7,083 bases of DNA from positions 1-7,083 of the forward strand of contig JBDZUZ010000176.1 of assembly GCA_040255445.1 (NCBI GenBank). Direction: 5' to 3'. Positions 1 through 6,483 of the stretch are shown piece by piece. The notes beneath the pieces are model-generated. The model did not search any database. It was not told where the DNA came from and worked only from the letters and a program-made list of their open reading frames with translations. The translations under genes and the position numbers were made by a program. This DNA is from JBDZUZ01 sp040255445 (GTDB lineage Bacteria; Planctomycetota; Phycisphaerae; Phycisphaerales; UBA1924). Each line of letters opens with the position of its first letter. Position 1 is the first letter of the stretch.

Positions 1-663
1 CCGCTCGAAGAGTTCGAGGATCGCGGCGCCGGTCTTTGAATCAAGGTTGCCCGTCGGCTCATCGGCCATGAGCACCAGCGGCCGCGTGACCAGCGCGCGG
101 GCGATCGCGACACGCTGCTGCTGGCCGCCGGAAAGCTCACGCGGCCGGTGCTCCAGGCGATCACCCAGGCCCACGAGCGAAAGGCTCTCCTGCGCCCGGT
201 CGATGCGGACATTGCGGTGCACGCCCTGGTAAAAGAGCGGCACGCCGACGTTCTCAACGACCGTGAGCTGCGGGATCAGGTTGAAGGCCTGGAAGATGAA
301 CCCGATCTTCTCGCCGCGGTACTTGCTGAGCTTCTCATCCGACATCTCGACGACGTTCTGACCGTCGAGCAAGTAGTCGCCCTCGGTGGGCCGGTCGAGG
401 CAGCCCAGAATGTTCATCAGCGTCGACTTGCCCGAGCCCGAAGCCCCCATGATCGCGACGTAATCGCCGCGGTCGATCGCGATATCGACCGCCCGCAGGG
501 CTTCGACCATGATCGAGCCGTCGGGCTTGTAGTAGGTCTTGCGGACCTTGCGGAGTTCACAGACGGGCGCTGCGGTGCGCGCTGTCGCGGGCGCGGCGAT
601 ACCGAGGCCCCCGCTCGCCGCGGCGTCTGATCGGTCCTGGTGTGTGGGAACGCCACCGGTCAT
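1..663 (-). CDS. ABC transporter ATP-binding protein, LolD/MacB family (3' end cut by window edge)
   Basis: This is the nucleotide-binding subunit of a type VII-style ABC system (LolD, MacB and FtsE relatives). Such subunits hydrolyse ATP at the inner membrane to drive lipoprotein extraction or substrate extrusion with a MacB/LolCE-like permease. The 221 residues visible contain Walker A GASGSGKST (residues 73-81), the Q-loop Gln125, signature LSGGQ (177-181), Walker B LVLMADE (196-202, catalytic Glu202) and D-loop NLD (206-208). The H-loop His and C-terminus lie beyond the left edge. The insert FYQGVHRNVR after the Q-loop is typical of the LolD/MacB subfamily. The ATG at 663 is the first start in frame but has no clear Shine-Dalgarno. 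It gives about 32 Ala/Thr-rich residues before the usual family start near CELRKVRKTYY, so a later start is possible. It lies 64 bases after the STAS gene, probably in the same operon. The permease partner would be expected to the left, outside the window. Confidence 0.95.
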   Translation of the reverse strand, partial: MTGGVPTHQDRSDAAASGGLGIAAPATARTAAPVCELRKVRKTYYKPDGSIMVEALRAVDIAIDRGDYVAIMGASGSGKSTLMNILGCLDRPTEGDYLLDGQNVVEMSDEKLSKYRGEKIGFIFQAFNLIPQLTVVENVGVPLFYQGVHRNVRIDRAQESLSLVGLGDRLEHRPRELSGGQQQRVAIARALVTRPLVLMADEPTGNLDSKTGAAILELFER

Positions 664-727
664 TGGCGGAGTGTACGAACCGTGCGCGGCATGGATTCAC
701 CCCGTCGGGCGGGCCGGGTCACGCGGC

Positions 728-1078
728 TCACTTCTTGCCGCCGGTGTCCTCGAGCTGGATGCCCGCCAGGGCCGTGAGCGGATCTGGCGCGAAGCGGAAG
801 ACCTTGTCCAGACCGGTCAGCATGAAGACCGACCAGATCTCGTCGCACACCGAGCAGAGCTTGAGGATGCGGGCCCGCTCGGCCAGCAGCTTGCGGAGCC
901 GCAGCAACTGGGCGAGGTTCGAGCTGTTGATGTAGCTCACACCCGCGAAATTGAGCACCAGGTGCGGCGTCTTCTTAAGGCCGCTCATCTGCTGGTGCAG
1001 CGAGGAGAGCTCATCGGAGAGGGCGGGCTCGTCCGAGAGTTCGGTAATGACGATGTCTTCGTTCCAGTCGATGGCCAT
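728..1078 (-). CDS. STAS-domain protein, anti-sigma-factor antagonist (SpoIIAA-like)
   Basis: A 116-residue, single-domain cytoplasmic protein covering one whole STAS domain. Family members (SpoIIAA, RsbV) bind an anti-sigma/HPr-type serine kinase and are switched off by phosphorylation of a Ser in a conserved D-S-S-G loop. Here the beta-strand HLVLNFAGVSYI (residues 39-50) leads into N51-S52-S53-N54-L55. The phospho-acceptor position is Ser, but the preceding Asp is Asn and the following Gly is Asn. The C-terminal half, ending TGLDKVFRFAPDPLTAL (88-104), is the usual STAS helix-strand-helix ending. Cys75 and Cys78 form an unusual CSVC pair. The start ATG at 1078 has only a weak purine stretch upstream. 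It sits 118 bases after gyrA and 64 bases before an ABC ATPase gene. No partner kinase or PP2C phosphatase gene is visible. A MlaB-like role is an alternative but is less likely because the neighbouring ATPase is of the LolD type. Confidence 0.88.
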   Translation of the reverse strand: MAIDWNEDIVITELSDEPALSDELSSLHQQMSGLKKTPHLVLNFAGVSYINSSNLAQLLRLRKLLAERARILKLCSVCDEIWSVFMLTGLDKVFRFAPDPLTALAGIQLEDTGGKK

Positions 1079-1196
1079 GCGCCGTCCAGCCTAGCGAGTG
1101 CGGGGGCGGCCGTGAAGCGGCCCCGCGCTGGGGTTGTGTTCAGAATCGGCCGACCTCCCGCCCCTGTGGACCGGAGTTCGGCTCCGCCGCCGCCGC
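1079..1196 (-). other. gyrA-STAS intergenic spacer with a short hairpin
   Basis: Between the gyrA stop and the STAS start there is a perfect 5-bp hairpin (CGGAG / CTCCG, 1172-1176 and 1182-1186, 5-base loop) starting 11 bases after the gyrA stop codon. A second, bulged GC-rich stem lies around 1105-1124. Neither is followed by a T-run on the minus strand, so a factor-independent terminator is not supported and read-through into the STAS gene is likely. No convincing -35/-10 pair was seen. Confidence 0.35.
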
Positions 1197-4019
1197 TCAG
1201 TCGCCCGAATCCTCTGTGGTTTCGGTGGTCTCCCCGGCCGCGCCGCCACCCGTATCGCCCGCATCGGCCTCCTCGGCCACGCGTTCCGCGGAAATCACGG
1301 CGTCGCCGTCGTTGAGCGACACCACGCGGACGCCCTGCGAGCCGCGGCCGCACTCGCGGATCGAGTCGCAGGAGGTGCGGACCAGCAGCCCGCCGCGGGT
1401 GATGACGACGACATCGTCGCCGGCCACCACGCCCAGGGCCGCGACCGACCGGCCGATCTTGTCGCTGGTCTTGATGTCCACCCGGCCCTTGCCGCCGCGG
1501 GACTGCGACCGCATCTTGCCGCTCTCGGGCTGCACGCGGTACTCATCGATCGGCGTCCGCTTGCCATAGCCGCGGTCGGTGATGGTGAGCAGCGCGAGGT
1601 CGGTCTGCCCGGTCATGAGGTCGCCGTCGGCGTCCTCGGCCATGGGCACGCGGACCACGCCGATCACAGCATCGTCGTCGCCGAGTTCGATCCCCTTGAC
1701 GCCCGCGGCGGAGCGGCCCATCAGGCGGACATCCTGCTCGTTGAAGCGGATCGCCATGCCCGATGCGGTCGCGAGCAGCAGGTCGTCGTTGCCGTCGGTC
1801 AGCGTGACATCGAGCAGCTGGTCGTCCTCCTTGAGACCCACGGCGATCAACCCCGCCTTGCTGACGTTGCGGTACTCCTTCAGCGCGGTGCGCTTCACGA
1901 TGCCGCCCTTGCTGACGAAGGTGAGGTAGTCCGAGCCCTCCTCGAAGTTCTTGATCGCCAGGTACGTGCAGGTCCGCTCCCCCTCGCGCAGGTCGAGGAT
2001 GTTGACGATGGCACGGCCCAGGCTGGTGCGCGACATCTCGGGCACCTCGAAGACCTTGATCTTGAAGACGCGGCCCGTGTTGGTGAAGCAGAGCAGGTCG
2101 TCGTGCGTGCTGGCGACGAAGAGGTGCTCGATGAAGTCGTCATCGCGCGAGTCGGAGGCCTTGATGCCCTTGCCGCCGCGGCCCTGCTGCCGGTAGGTGT
2201 CCAGCGGGACGCGCTTGACATACCCCTTGTGCGAGATCGTGACGGCGACCTGCTCGACGGGGATGAGCTCGGCGATGTCGATATCGGCGCCGGCGTCCTC
2301 GATGCGGGTCTGGCGCTTCTGGTCGAAGCGGCCCTTCATCTCCTCGCAATCGTCCTTGATGATCGAGAGCACGCGGCCGCGGTCGCCGAGGATCTCCTCG
2401 TACCCGGCGATCTGCACGGACAGGTCGCGGTATTCTCCCGTCAGGCGTTCGATCTCGAGGCCGACGAGCTGGATCAACCGCATCGAACCGATCGTCTCGG
2501 CTTGCACGCGGGTCAGCGCCATGCCCCCCACCGCTTCCGCAGCGCGGACGCGCTTGAGCAAGTCCTCGGGCAGCAGCTTCTCATGCGCGTGCCCCGCGGG
2601 GATGCGGAACCGCTTCTCCATCAGCCGCTCGATGGCCTCATCGCGGGTGCGGCTGGTGCGGATCAGGCGGATGACCTCGTCGATGTCGCAGACCGCGTAG
2701 ATCATGCCCTCGAGCACGTGGGCCCGCTTCTTGGCCTCACGCAGCAGGTGCATCGTCCGGCGGCGGATGACCTCGATGCGGTGGTCGATGTAGCAGTCGA
2801 TCATCTCGCGGAGCGAGAGCGTCCGCGGCTGGCGGTTGACCAGCGCGATGTTGATCATCGAGAAGGTCTGCTGCAGCGGCGTGAATTGATACAGCTGGTT
2901 CTCGATCACCCGCGGGTCCGCGCCGCGCTTGAGCTCGAGCACGATGCGCGTCTGCGCTTCGCGGCCCGACTCGTTGCGGACATCCGACACATCGTTGATC
3001 CGCTCTTCCTTCACAGCCTCGACGATCGACTCGACCAGCGTGCGCTGGCCGAGCATGTACGGGATCGAGTCGATGACGACCTGCTGGCGGTCGCCCGCCT
3101 TGTTGCCGATCTCCTCGATGTGGCACTCGCCGCGGACCTGCACCTTGCCGCGGCCGGTCGAGTAGGCCTCGAGGATGCCGCGCCGGCCGTGCAGCACGCC
3201 GCCGGTGGGGAAATCGGGCCCTTGCACGCCGCGGCGGACGATCTTGCCGTCCACCTCGACATCGGTCATGAGCTCGACGAGCGTGATCTCCGGGTTCTCG
3301 ATGACGCGGATGATCGCATCGAAGATCTCGGCGGGGCAGTGTGGGGCGAGGCTGGTAGCCATGCCCACGGCGATGCCCGTGCCGCCGTTGATCAGGAGGT
3401 TGGGGAACCGCGCCGGCAGCACCGTCGGCTCCTCGCGCGATTCGTCGTAGTTGGGCTGCATGTCGACCGTGTCGAGCGACAGGTCGGCGAGCATGTCGAC
3501 CGCGCCATCGGCCAGGCGGGCTTCGGTGTACCGCATCGCGGCGGGCGGGTCGGGGTCGATCGAGCCGAAATTGCCCTGTGGATCGACGAGCGGGACGCGG
3601 GTCTTCCAGTCCTGCGCCAGGCCGACGAGCGTCGGGTAGACGACGCCCTCGCCGTGCGGGTGGTACTTACCGCTGGTTTCGCCGCAGATCAGCGCGCACT
3701 TGGCGTGCTTGCGGCTGGGCTGGAGGCGCAGGCCGTGCATCGCGAAGAGGATGCGGCGCTGGCTGGGCTTGAGTCCGTCGCGGACATCGGGCAGGGCCCG
3801 GTCCATGATCGTGCTCATCGCGTAGGTGAGGTAGCTGTCCTTGAGCTCGCGCTGAATGTCGAGTTCGACGACCACGCCGCCCGGGGGCGTGCCGCCCTCG
3901 GGCAATTCGCCGGGGGTCTGGGGCGTGGCGGCCGAGTCATCAGGCCCATCGGGGACGCCGCCGGAGCCCTCACCATCGGGGGAACGGAGCAGGCGGCAAT
4001 CCGGGCGCAGGTAGCTCAT
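1197..4019 (-). CDS. gyrA: DNA gyrase subunit A
   Basis: GyrA is the DNA-cleaving and wrapping subunit of gyrase; with GyrB (not in the window) it introduces negative supercoils. The 940 residues comprise a Gly/Pro-rich N-terminal extension (1-50), the winged-helix/tower core with ALPDVRDGLKP (75-85) and catalytic Tyr164 in AAMRYTEARL, coiled-coil arms and exit gate (about 400-570), and a six-bladed C-terminal wrapping domain. Blade motifs fall near 612, 664, 718, 769, 839 and 891, with GyrA box QGRGGKG at 612-618, which separates it from ParC. An acidic tail follows (910-940). Oddities are Gly125 and Pro129 at the positions of E. coli Ser83 and Asp87, a roughly 30-residue insertion in the exit-gate region (about 470-500), and a second box-like SRGGKG in blade 5 (840-845). 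ATG at 4019 has GGAG ten bases upstream. A GTG at residue 49 is an alternative that would remove the extension. Confidence 0.97.
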   Translation of the reverse strand: MSYLRPDCRLLRSPDGEGSGGVPDGPDDSAATPQTPGELPEGGTPPGGVVVELDIQRELKDSYLTYAMSTIMDRALPDVRDGLKPSQRRILFAMHGLRLQPSRKHAKCALICGETSGKYHPHGEGVVYPTLVGLAQDWKTRVPLVDPQGNFGSIDPDPPAAMRYTEARLADGAVDMLADLSLDTVDMQPNYDESREEPTVLPARFPNLLINGGTGIAVGMATSLAPHCPAEIFDAIIRVIENPEITLVELMTDVEVDGKIVRRGVQGPDFPTGGVLHGRRGILEAYSTGRGKVQVRGECHIEEIGNKAGDRQQVVIDSIPYMLGQRTLVESIVEAVKEERINDVSDVRNESGREAQTRIVLELKRGADPRVIENQLYQFTPLQQTFSMINIALVNRQPRTLSLREMIDCYIDHRIEVIRRRTMHLLREAKKRAHVLEGMIYAVCDIDEVIRLIRTSRTRDEAIERLMEKRFRIPAGHAHEKLLPEDLLKRVRAAEAVGGMALTRVQAETIGSMRLIQLVGLEIERLTGEYRDLSVQIAGYEEILGDRGRVLSIIKDDCEEMKGRFDQKRQTRIEDAGADIDIAELIPVEQVAVTISHKGYVKRVPLDTYRQQGRGGKGIKASDSRDDDFIEHLFVASTHDDLLCFTNTGRVFKIKVFEVPEMSRTSLGRAIVNILDLREGERTCTYLAIKNFEEGSDYLTFVSKGGIVKRTALKEYRNVSKAGLIAVGLKEDDQLLDVTLTDGNDDLLLATASGMAIRFNEQDVRLMGRSAAGVKGIELGDDDAVIGVVRVPMAEDADGDLMTGQTDLALLTITDRGYGKRTPIDEYRVQPESGKMRSQSRGGKGRVDIKTSDKIGRSVAALGVVAGDDVVVITRGGLLVRTSCDSIRECGRGSQGVRVVSLNDGDAVISAERVAEEADAGDTGGGAAGETTETTEDSGD

Positions 4020-4151
4020 CGAGCGTCGTCTCCGATACCTGCTAAATATCGAACATCTGGCCCGGGAGACACTTGGGTCCGGCGGATGTGCCAGGTCCGA
4101 TCAGCAGGTGCGGAGGATAGGCGCGCCGACCTGTGTTTTCATCCTGTCAGG

Positions 4152-4181
4152 GTGATATCTTTGCTCGCGCAAGCCGTCCAA
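4152..4181 (-). promoter_or_regulatory. Weak candidate promoter upstream of gyrA
   Basis: Reading the minus strand, TTGGAC (4181-4176) is followed after 18 bases by TATCAC (4157-4152). These match the vegetative -35 and -10 consensus at three and four of six positions. This is the best pair found in the 183-base gap (4020-4202) between the 598-residue gene and gyrA, and would give a 5' UTR of about 125 bases. Nearer the gene, a short inverted repeat CGATA/TATCG (4033-4037, 4047-4051) lies just before the GGAG ribosome-binding site. No strong terminator for the upstream gene was seen in this gap. Confidence 0.22.
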
Positions 4182-4202
4182 TCACAGGCATTTACAAGCA
4201 CT

Positions 4203-5999
4203 TTACCCGCCGTTCGCCGCGGCCCGCGCTGCGGCCTTCTCCCCGCTCCGGATCACCTCGGTCAGGAACATCAGCGACAGGGCCGTCGCCTCCGGCGGCT
4301 GCTCGAGTTCCCACAGCGCGGCCCGCACCCCGCCCTCCGCCCGTGTAGGGGATCGCGCGATCCGCGCCAGCCCATCCCCCACCGCGAGCTGGTGGATGAA
4401 ACGCGTCATCCGGGTCATCCGCGCCACCTCGCGGAGCACCTCATCGTCGTCGGTGAGCCGCGGGTCGCCCATCGCCTGCGCAAGGAACACGGCGGGGCGG
4501 ACGCTGTGCCACGTCGGCCGCGGCTCGGGGGCGGCGGTGAAGACGATCCCGCCCATCAGGTCCACATCGTCAACTCCGGCGTCCTCGAAGGTGACCTGGT
4601 GCCGCCAGACCTGGTCGCGCATCTGCCGCAGCGCCGCCGCGGCGGGCACCTGCTGTGCATCCGTGGCGAGCAGCAGCTCGGCGCGGCCCACCCAGGGCAT
4701 GTGCGAGACCAGCCGGTCGTTCCCGGTCTCGCGGTAGATCGAGCGGACCATCGCTTCGGCCCGCTCCCGCAGCTGGGCATCGCCGGACGCCGCGGCCCGC
4801 TCCGCCACACTGAGCGCGATGATCGACCGCGCCGCCTCCGGCAATTTCGCGACCCACTCGCCCCCGGTCCAGCACGCATCGGCCACCGCGTCCATCTGCG
4901 GGACCGTGAGCGGTGAGGGCGGCGCCACCGGCCGGCCCGCCGCGGCGAGCCGCACCATCGCGATCCGAGTGAACGCCGCGGCGACGGGATCGGTCCAGCC
5001 CGAGCCGTTGCCCGCCTGTTCGAGGAGCGTCGCGGTCAGCGCGTGCGCCCGCTCGATCGCCGCATCGCGGCCGGGGCCGTCGAGCACCATCGCGTACTCG
5101 GCGAGCGCGAGCGCGGCGAGGGCCTGCTCGAAGACCAGCGTCGTCGCCTGCTTATTGGTCGTGATCTCGTAGCGCCCGCCCAGCACCGTCAGATCGTCGC
5201 GATCGACGCCCGCGGCGTCGTGACCGATCAGCCACGCGGCCATGTCATCGGCCATCGACCGCACCGCCGCGGTGTCGATCTCGGAGGGCTGCACGAGCAG
5301 GTCGCAGCGGTGGAGGAACCGCGGCGTGCCGCCCGACTCGACCTGCGCGAGGTGCGTCGTGCGGAAGCGGTAGAACACTGCGCCGTGCTCGCGGGCCAGC
5401 GCCCGCGGCTGGGCCCGCGGGTCCACCCGCACCGCCAGCGCGGCATCGCCCGAGGCCTTCGAGATACACGCGACCAGACCGTCGCCGGGCATGAGCCCGC
5501 TCACCAGCATCCATTCGGGGAACATGCCCGCCACGCGATCGCCGAACCGCGCGGCCACACCCTCGAGGCCGGGGTTAATCACCATGTCCGCCTCGTCGTA
5601 GGTCGCGAGCGTGACGGGGATCATCGGGCCGGCGAGTTCGAGGCTGATGGTGGCGCGGGCGAGGGCTTCAGCGCGGATCTGATCGCGCAGCGCGGAGGTC
5701 GCGGGGATGCGCGACAAGGCCTCCTCGATCGCGGCCTGGGCCGCGGTGTGCAGCGGGCGGGCATCGGTCTCCAGCGCGACGCCGCGGCCAAAGACCGAGC
5801 CATCGAGCCGGAGCGTCACGCTCGCCGCGGCGACCTTGGCGGGGGCGGCCGCGGCCTCATCGACCTTCCCGGCGCGGACCCAGGCATCGACGAGCTTCCA
5901 CGCCTCCATGGCCTCCTGCGGGCCGGGCGGGGCGATGGCGATCGCCTGGGCCAGCGCCCGCCCGTTCAGGGCAGCCGCGAGGAAGAGCGCGATGAGCAT
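4203..5999 (-). CDS. Exported protein: possible AMMECR1-like domain plus all-helical C-terminal domain, function unknown
   Basis: I do not recognise this 598-residue protein by name. The first 18-19 residues (LIALFLAAALNGRALAQA) look like a secretion signal, though without a basic n-region. Residues about 28-215 follow the layout of an AMMECR1 domain: an N-terminal helix, SVTLRLDG (60-67), GRGVALE (71-77) where AMMECR1 has its GCIG motif, a helix, ATISLELAGPMIPV (116-129), NPGLEGVAARFGDRVAGMFP (142-161), LVACISKASG (175-184) and AVFYRFRTTH (207-216). From about 240 to 598 it is almost wholly amphipathic helices rich in Ala, Arg and Glu, perhaps a helical toroid or repeat. ATG at 5999 is the only usual start near the signal peptide; no ATG, GTG or TTG lies in frame for more than 20 codons upstream. 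There is no clear Shine-Dalgarno. It ends 183 bases before gyrA. The gene is certain as a coding region; the AMMECR1 link is an unverified resemblance. Confidence 0.85.
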   Translation of the reverse strand: MLIALFLAAALNGRALAQAIAIAPPGPQEAMEAWKLVDAWVRAGKVDEAAAAPAKVAAASVTLRLDGSVFGRGVALETDARPLHTAAQAAIEEALSRIPATSALRDQIRAEALARATISLELAGPMIPVTLATYDEADMVINPGLEGVAARFGDRVAGMFPEWMLVSGLMPGDGLVACISKASGDAALAVRVDPRAQPRALAREHGAVFYRFRTTHLAQVESGGTPRFLHRCDLLVQPSEIDTAAVRSMADDMAAWLIGHDAAGVDRDDLTVLGGRYEITTNKQATTLVFEQALAALALAEYAMVLDGPGRDAAIERAHALTATLLEQAGNGSGWTDPVAAAFTRIAMVRLAAAGRPVAPPSPLTVPQMDAVADACWTGGEWVAKLPEAARSIIALSVAERAAASGDAQLRERAEAMVRSIYRETGNDRLVSHMPWVGRAELLLATDAQQVPAAAALRQMRDQVWRHQVTFEDAGVDDVDLMGGIVFTAAPEPRPTWHSVRPAVFLAQAMGDPRLTDDDEVLREVARMTRMTRFIHQLAVGDGLARIARSPTRAEGGVRAALWELEQPPEATALSLMFLTEVIRSGEKAAARAAANGG

Positions 6000-6004
6000 C
6001 AGCA

Positions 6005-6055
6005 GCGGTGTTGCGTTCCGGCAACACGCCGCGCGCTGCCCCGCGGCAACACCGC
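6005..6055. promoter_or_regulatory. Tandem dyad sites, candidate activator/enhancer or operator
   Basis: Two dyads of the form TGTTGC-N6-GCAACA lie with centres 25 bases apart. The first (6009-6026) is perfect and extends by one base on each side. The second (6034-6051) has a perfect right half and a left half matching at four of six positions. In addition GCGGTGTTGC (6005-6014) is a perfect 10-base inverted repeat of GCAACACCGC (6046-6055). The pair lies about 95-140 bases upstream of a sigma-54-like element serving the plus strand, the usual range for enhancer-binding-protein sites. It also lies 6-56 bases upstream of the minus-strand start at 5999, where it could act as an operator or as an RNA structure. 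Which role is real cannot be told from sequence. Confidence 0.4.
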
Positions 6056-6132
6056 GGCGTGGTAGTCTGGTCGCGTCCGAGAAAGGCCGGCCGCGGGCGG
6101 CATCAGCGGCGGCGGCTCCCCGGCGGGCCGTG

Positions 6133-6148
6133 TGGCACGCGGATTGAA
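6133..6148 (+). promoter_or_regulatory. Candidate sigma-54 (-24/-12) promoter
   Basis: The sequence TGGCACG-N4-TTGAA has the full seven-base -24 element of sigma-54 promoters at the right spacing from a TTG. The -12 base, normally C, is A here, which weakens the match. The predicted transcription start is about 6159, giving a leader of some 22 bases that carries the strong ribosome-binding site of the small ORF at 6181. No sigma-70-type promoter with correct spacing was found in this stretch. Confidence 0.42.
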
Positions 6149-6169
6149 CCTCGAAAGGCACAACTGAAG

Positions 6170-6174
6170 AGGAG
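6170..6174 (+). promoter_or_regulatory. Strong Shine-Dalgarno for the 26-codon ORF
   Basis: AGGAG (within GAAGAGGAGA, 6166-6175) lies six bases before the ATG at 6181. It is the best ribosome-binding site in the window; most of the long genes here have weak or no such site. It is the main reason for accepting the small ORF and for choosing its start. Confidence 0.65.
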
Positions 6175-6180
6175 ACCGAC

Positions 6181-6261
6181 ATGAAGCTGCTCCTGACCAT
6201 CAATGAAACCCACCGCCGCGTCGCCCTTCTCGGGCTGCTGAGCTTCCTGGCCCTCTGCTGA
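6181..6261 (+). CDS. Small hydrophobic peptide (26 residues), unknown
   Basis: A 26-codon ORF on the opposite strand to all its neighbours. The peptide starts MKLLLTINETHRR and ends in a continuous hydrophobic run VALLGLLSFLALC (residues 14-26), with the TGA stop directly after Cys26. The Arg12-Arg13 pair before the apolar run would place the N-terminus inside the cytoplasm. Support for translation comes from the near-ideal AGGAG six bases upstream and from a sigma-54-like element at the right distance. Hairpins follow the stop. It could be a small membrane protein, a type I toxin-like peptide, a regulatory leader peptide, or the surviving signal sequence of a decayed exported protein. The last residues resemble a lipobox, but Leu at -1 is unsuitable and nothing follows the Cys. 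Reading past the TGA gives only seven codons before another TGA. I recognise no homologue. Confidence 0.5.
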   Translation: MKLLLTINETHRRVALLGLLSFLALC

Positions 6262-6313
6262 GGTTCGGTCCTCCGCGAAGGCTGAAGGCTCAAGGACACA
6301 CAGTACGGATTCA

Positions 6314-6339
6314 GCCGGCCGCGGATCTGCGGGGCCGGC
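6314..6339. other. GC-rich hairpin
   Basis: GCCGGCC (6314-6320) and GGCCGGC (6333-6339) form a perfect 7-bp stem. It can extend inward by two G-C pairs across a two-base bulge. It lies about 50 bases after the small ORF and has no T-run, so it is more likely an RNA fold or chance GC-rich palindrome than a terminator alone. Confidence 0.3.
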
Positions 6340-6360
6340 GAGAGCGCGGCGATCGGAATG

Positions 6361-6394
6361 GCGACCACCCGGCGGGAGACCCGCGGGTGGTTGT
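6361..6394 (+). terminator. Candidate terminator hairpin between convergent units
   Basis: ACCACCC-G-GCGGG (6364-6376) pairs with CCCGC-GGGTGGT (6380-6391) around an AGA loop, giving 12 bp with one bulged G. Two or three further pairs, some G-U, can form outside. On the plus strand TTGTGT (6391-6396) overlaps and follows the stem, a poor but real T-rich tail. The minus-strand side has no T-run. It lies about 100 bases past the plus-strand small ORF and about 90 bases past the minus-strand SUMF1-fold gene, so it is placed to end the first and perhaps both. Confidence 0.4.
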
Positions 6395-6483
6395 GTCGCG
6401 GTTGGGGGGTGCGGAGACGGGCAGGGCTGAAGTGGAAGAACGCCGCGGCCAGATGGGCCGGGGTTGGTGCCTTGCTGAGGTGC

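Noticed and set aside
1..1078. STAS plus ABC ATPase as a MlaB-MlaF lipid transport pair
   Set aside because: The ATPase has LolD/MacB-type sequence features rather than MlaF ones, and no MlaE permease or MlaD protein is visible. The STAS domain keeps the antagonist-like Ser-Ser loop.
1121..1140. CCCC-GCGCT-GGGG followed by TTGTGTT as a terminator
   Set aside because: The T-rich tail is on the plus strand, where no gene ends. The stem is only 4 bp.
4101..4142. A 13-codon minus-strand ORF (MKTQVGAPILRTC) upstream of gyrA as a leader peptide
   Set aside because: AGG directly abuts the ATG, too close for a Shine-Dalgarno. There is no codon bias or attenuator-like hairpin pair to support it.
1134..4916. 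A 1260-codon open frame on the plus strand lying opposite gyrA
   Set aside because: It is antisense to a certain gyrA in a high-GC genome, where the third-base bias of the real gene removes stops from the opposite frame. Its translation is His/Asp/Ala/Leu-rich with no recognisable domain.
6259..6285. UGA after Cys26 of the small ORF read as selenocysteine, or the ORF as a lipoprotein
   Set aside because: Read-through adds only seven codons before another stop and there is no recognisable SECIS context. The lipobox would have Leu at -1 and no mature chain.
6277..6290. Tandem GAAGGCT GAAGGCT repeat
   Set aside because: Two copies of seven bases in a compositionally simple stretch are consistent with chance or slippage. 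No function is suggested.
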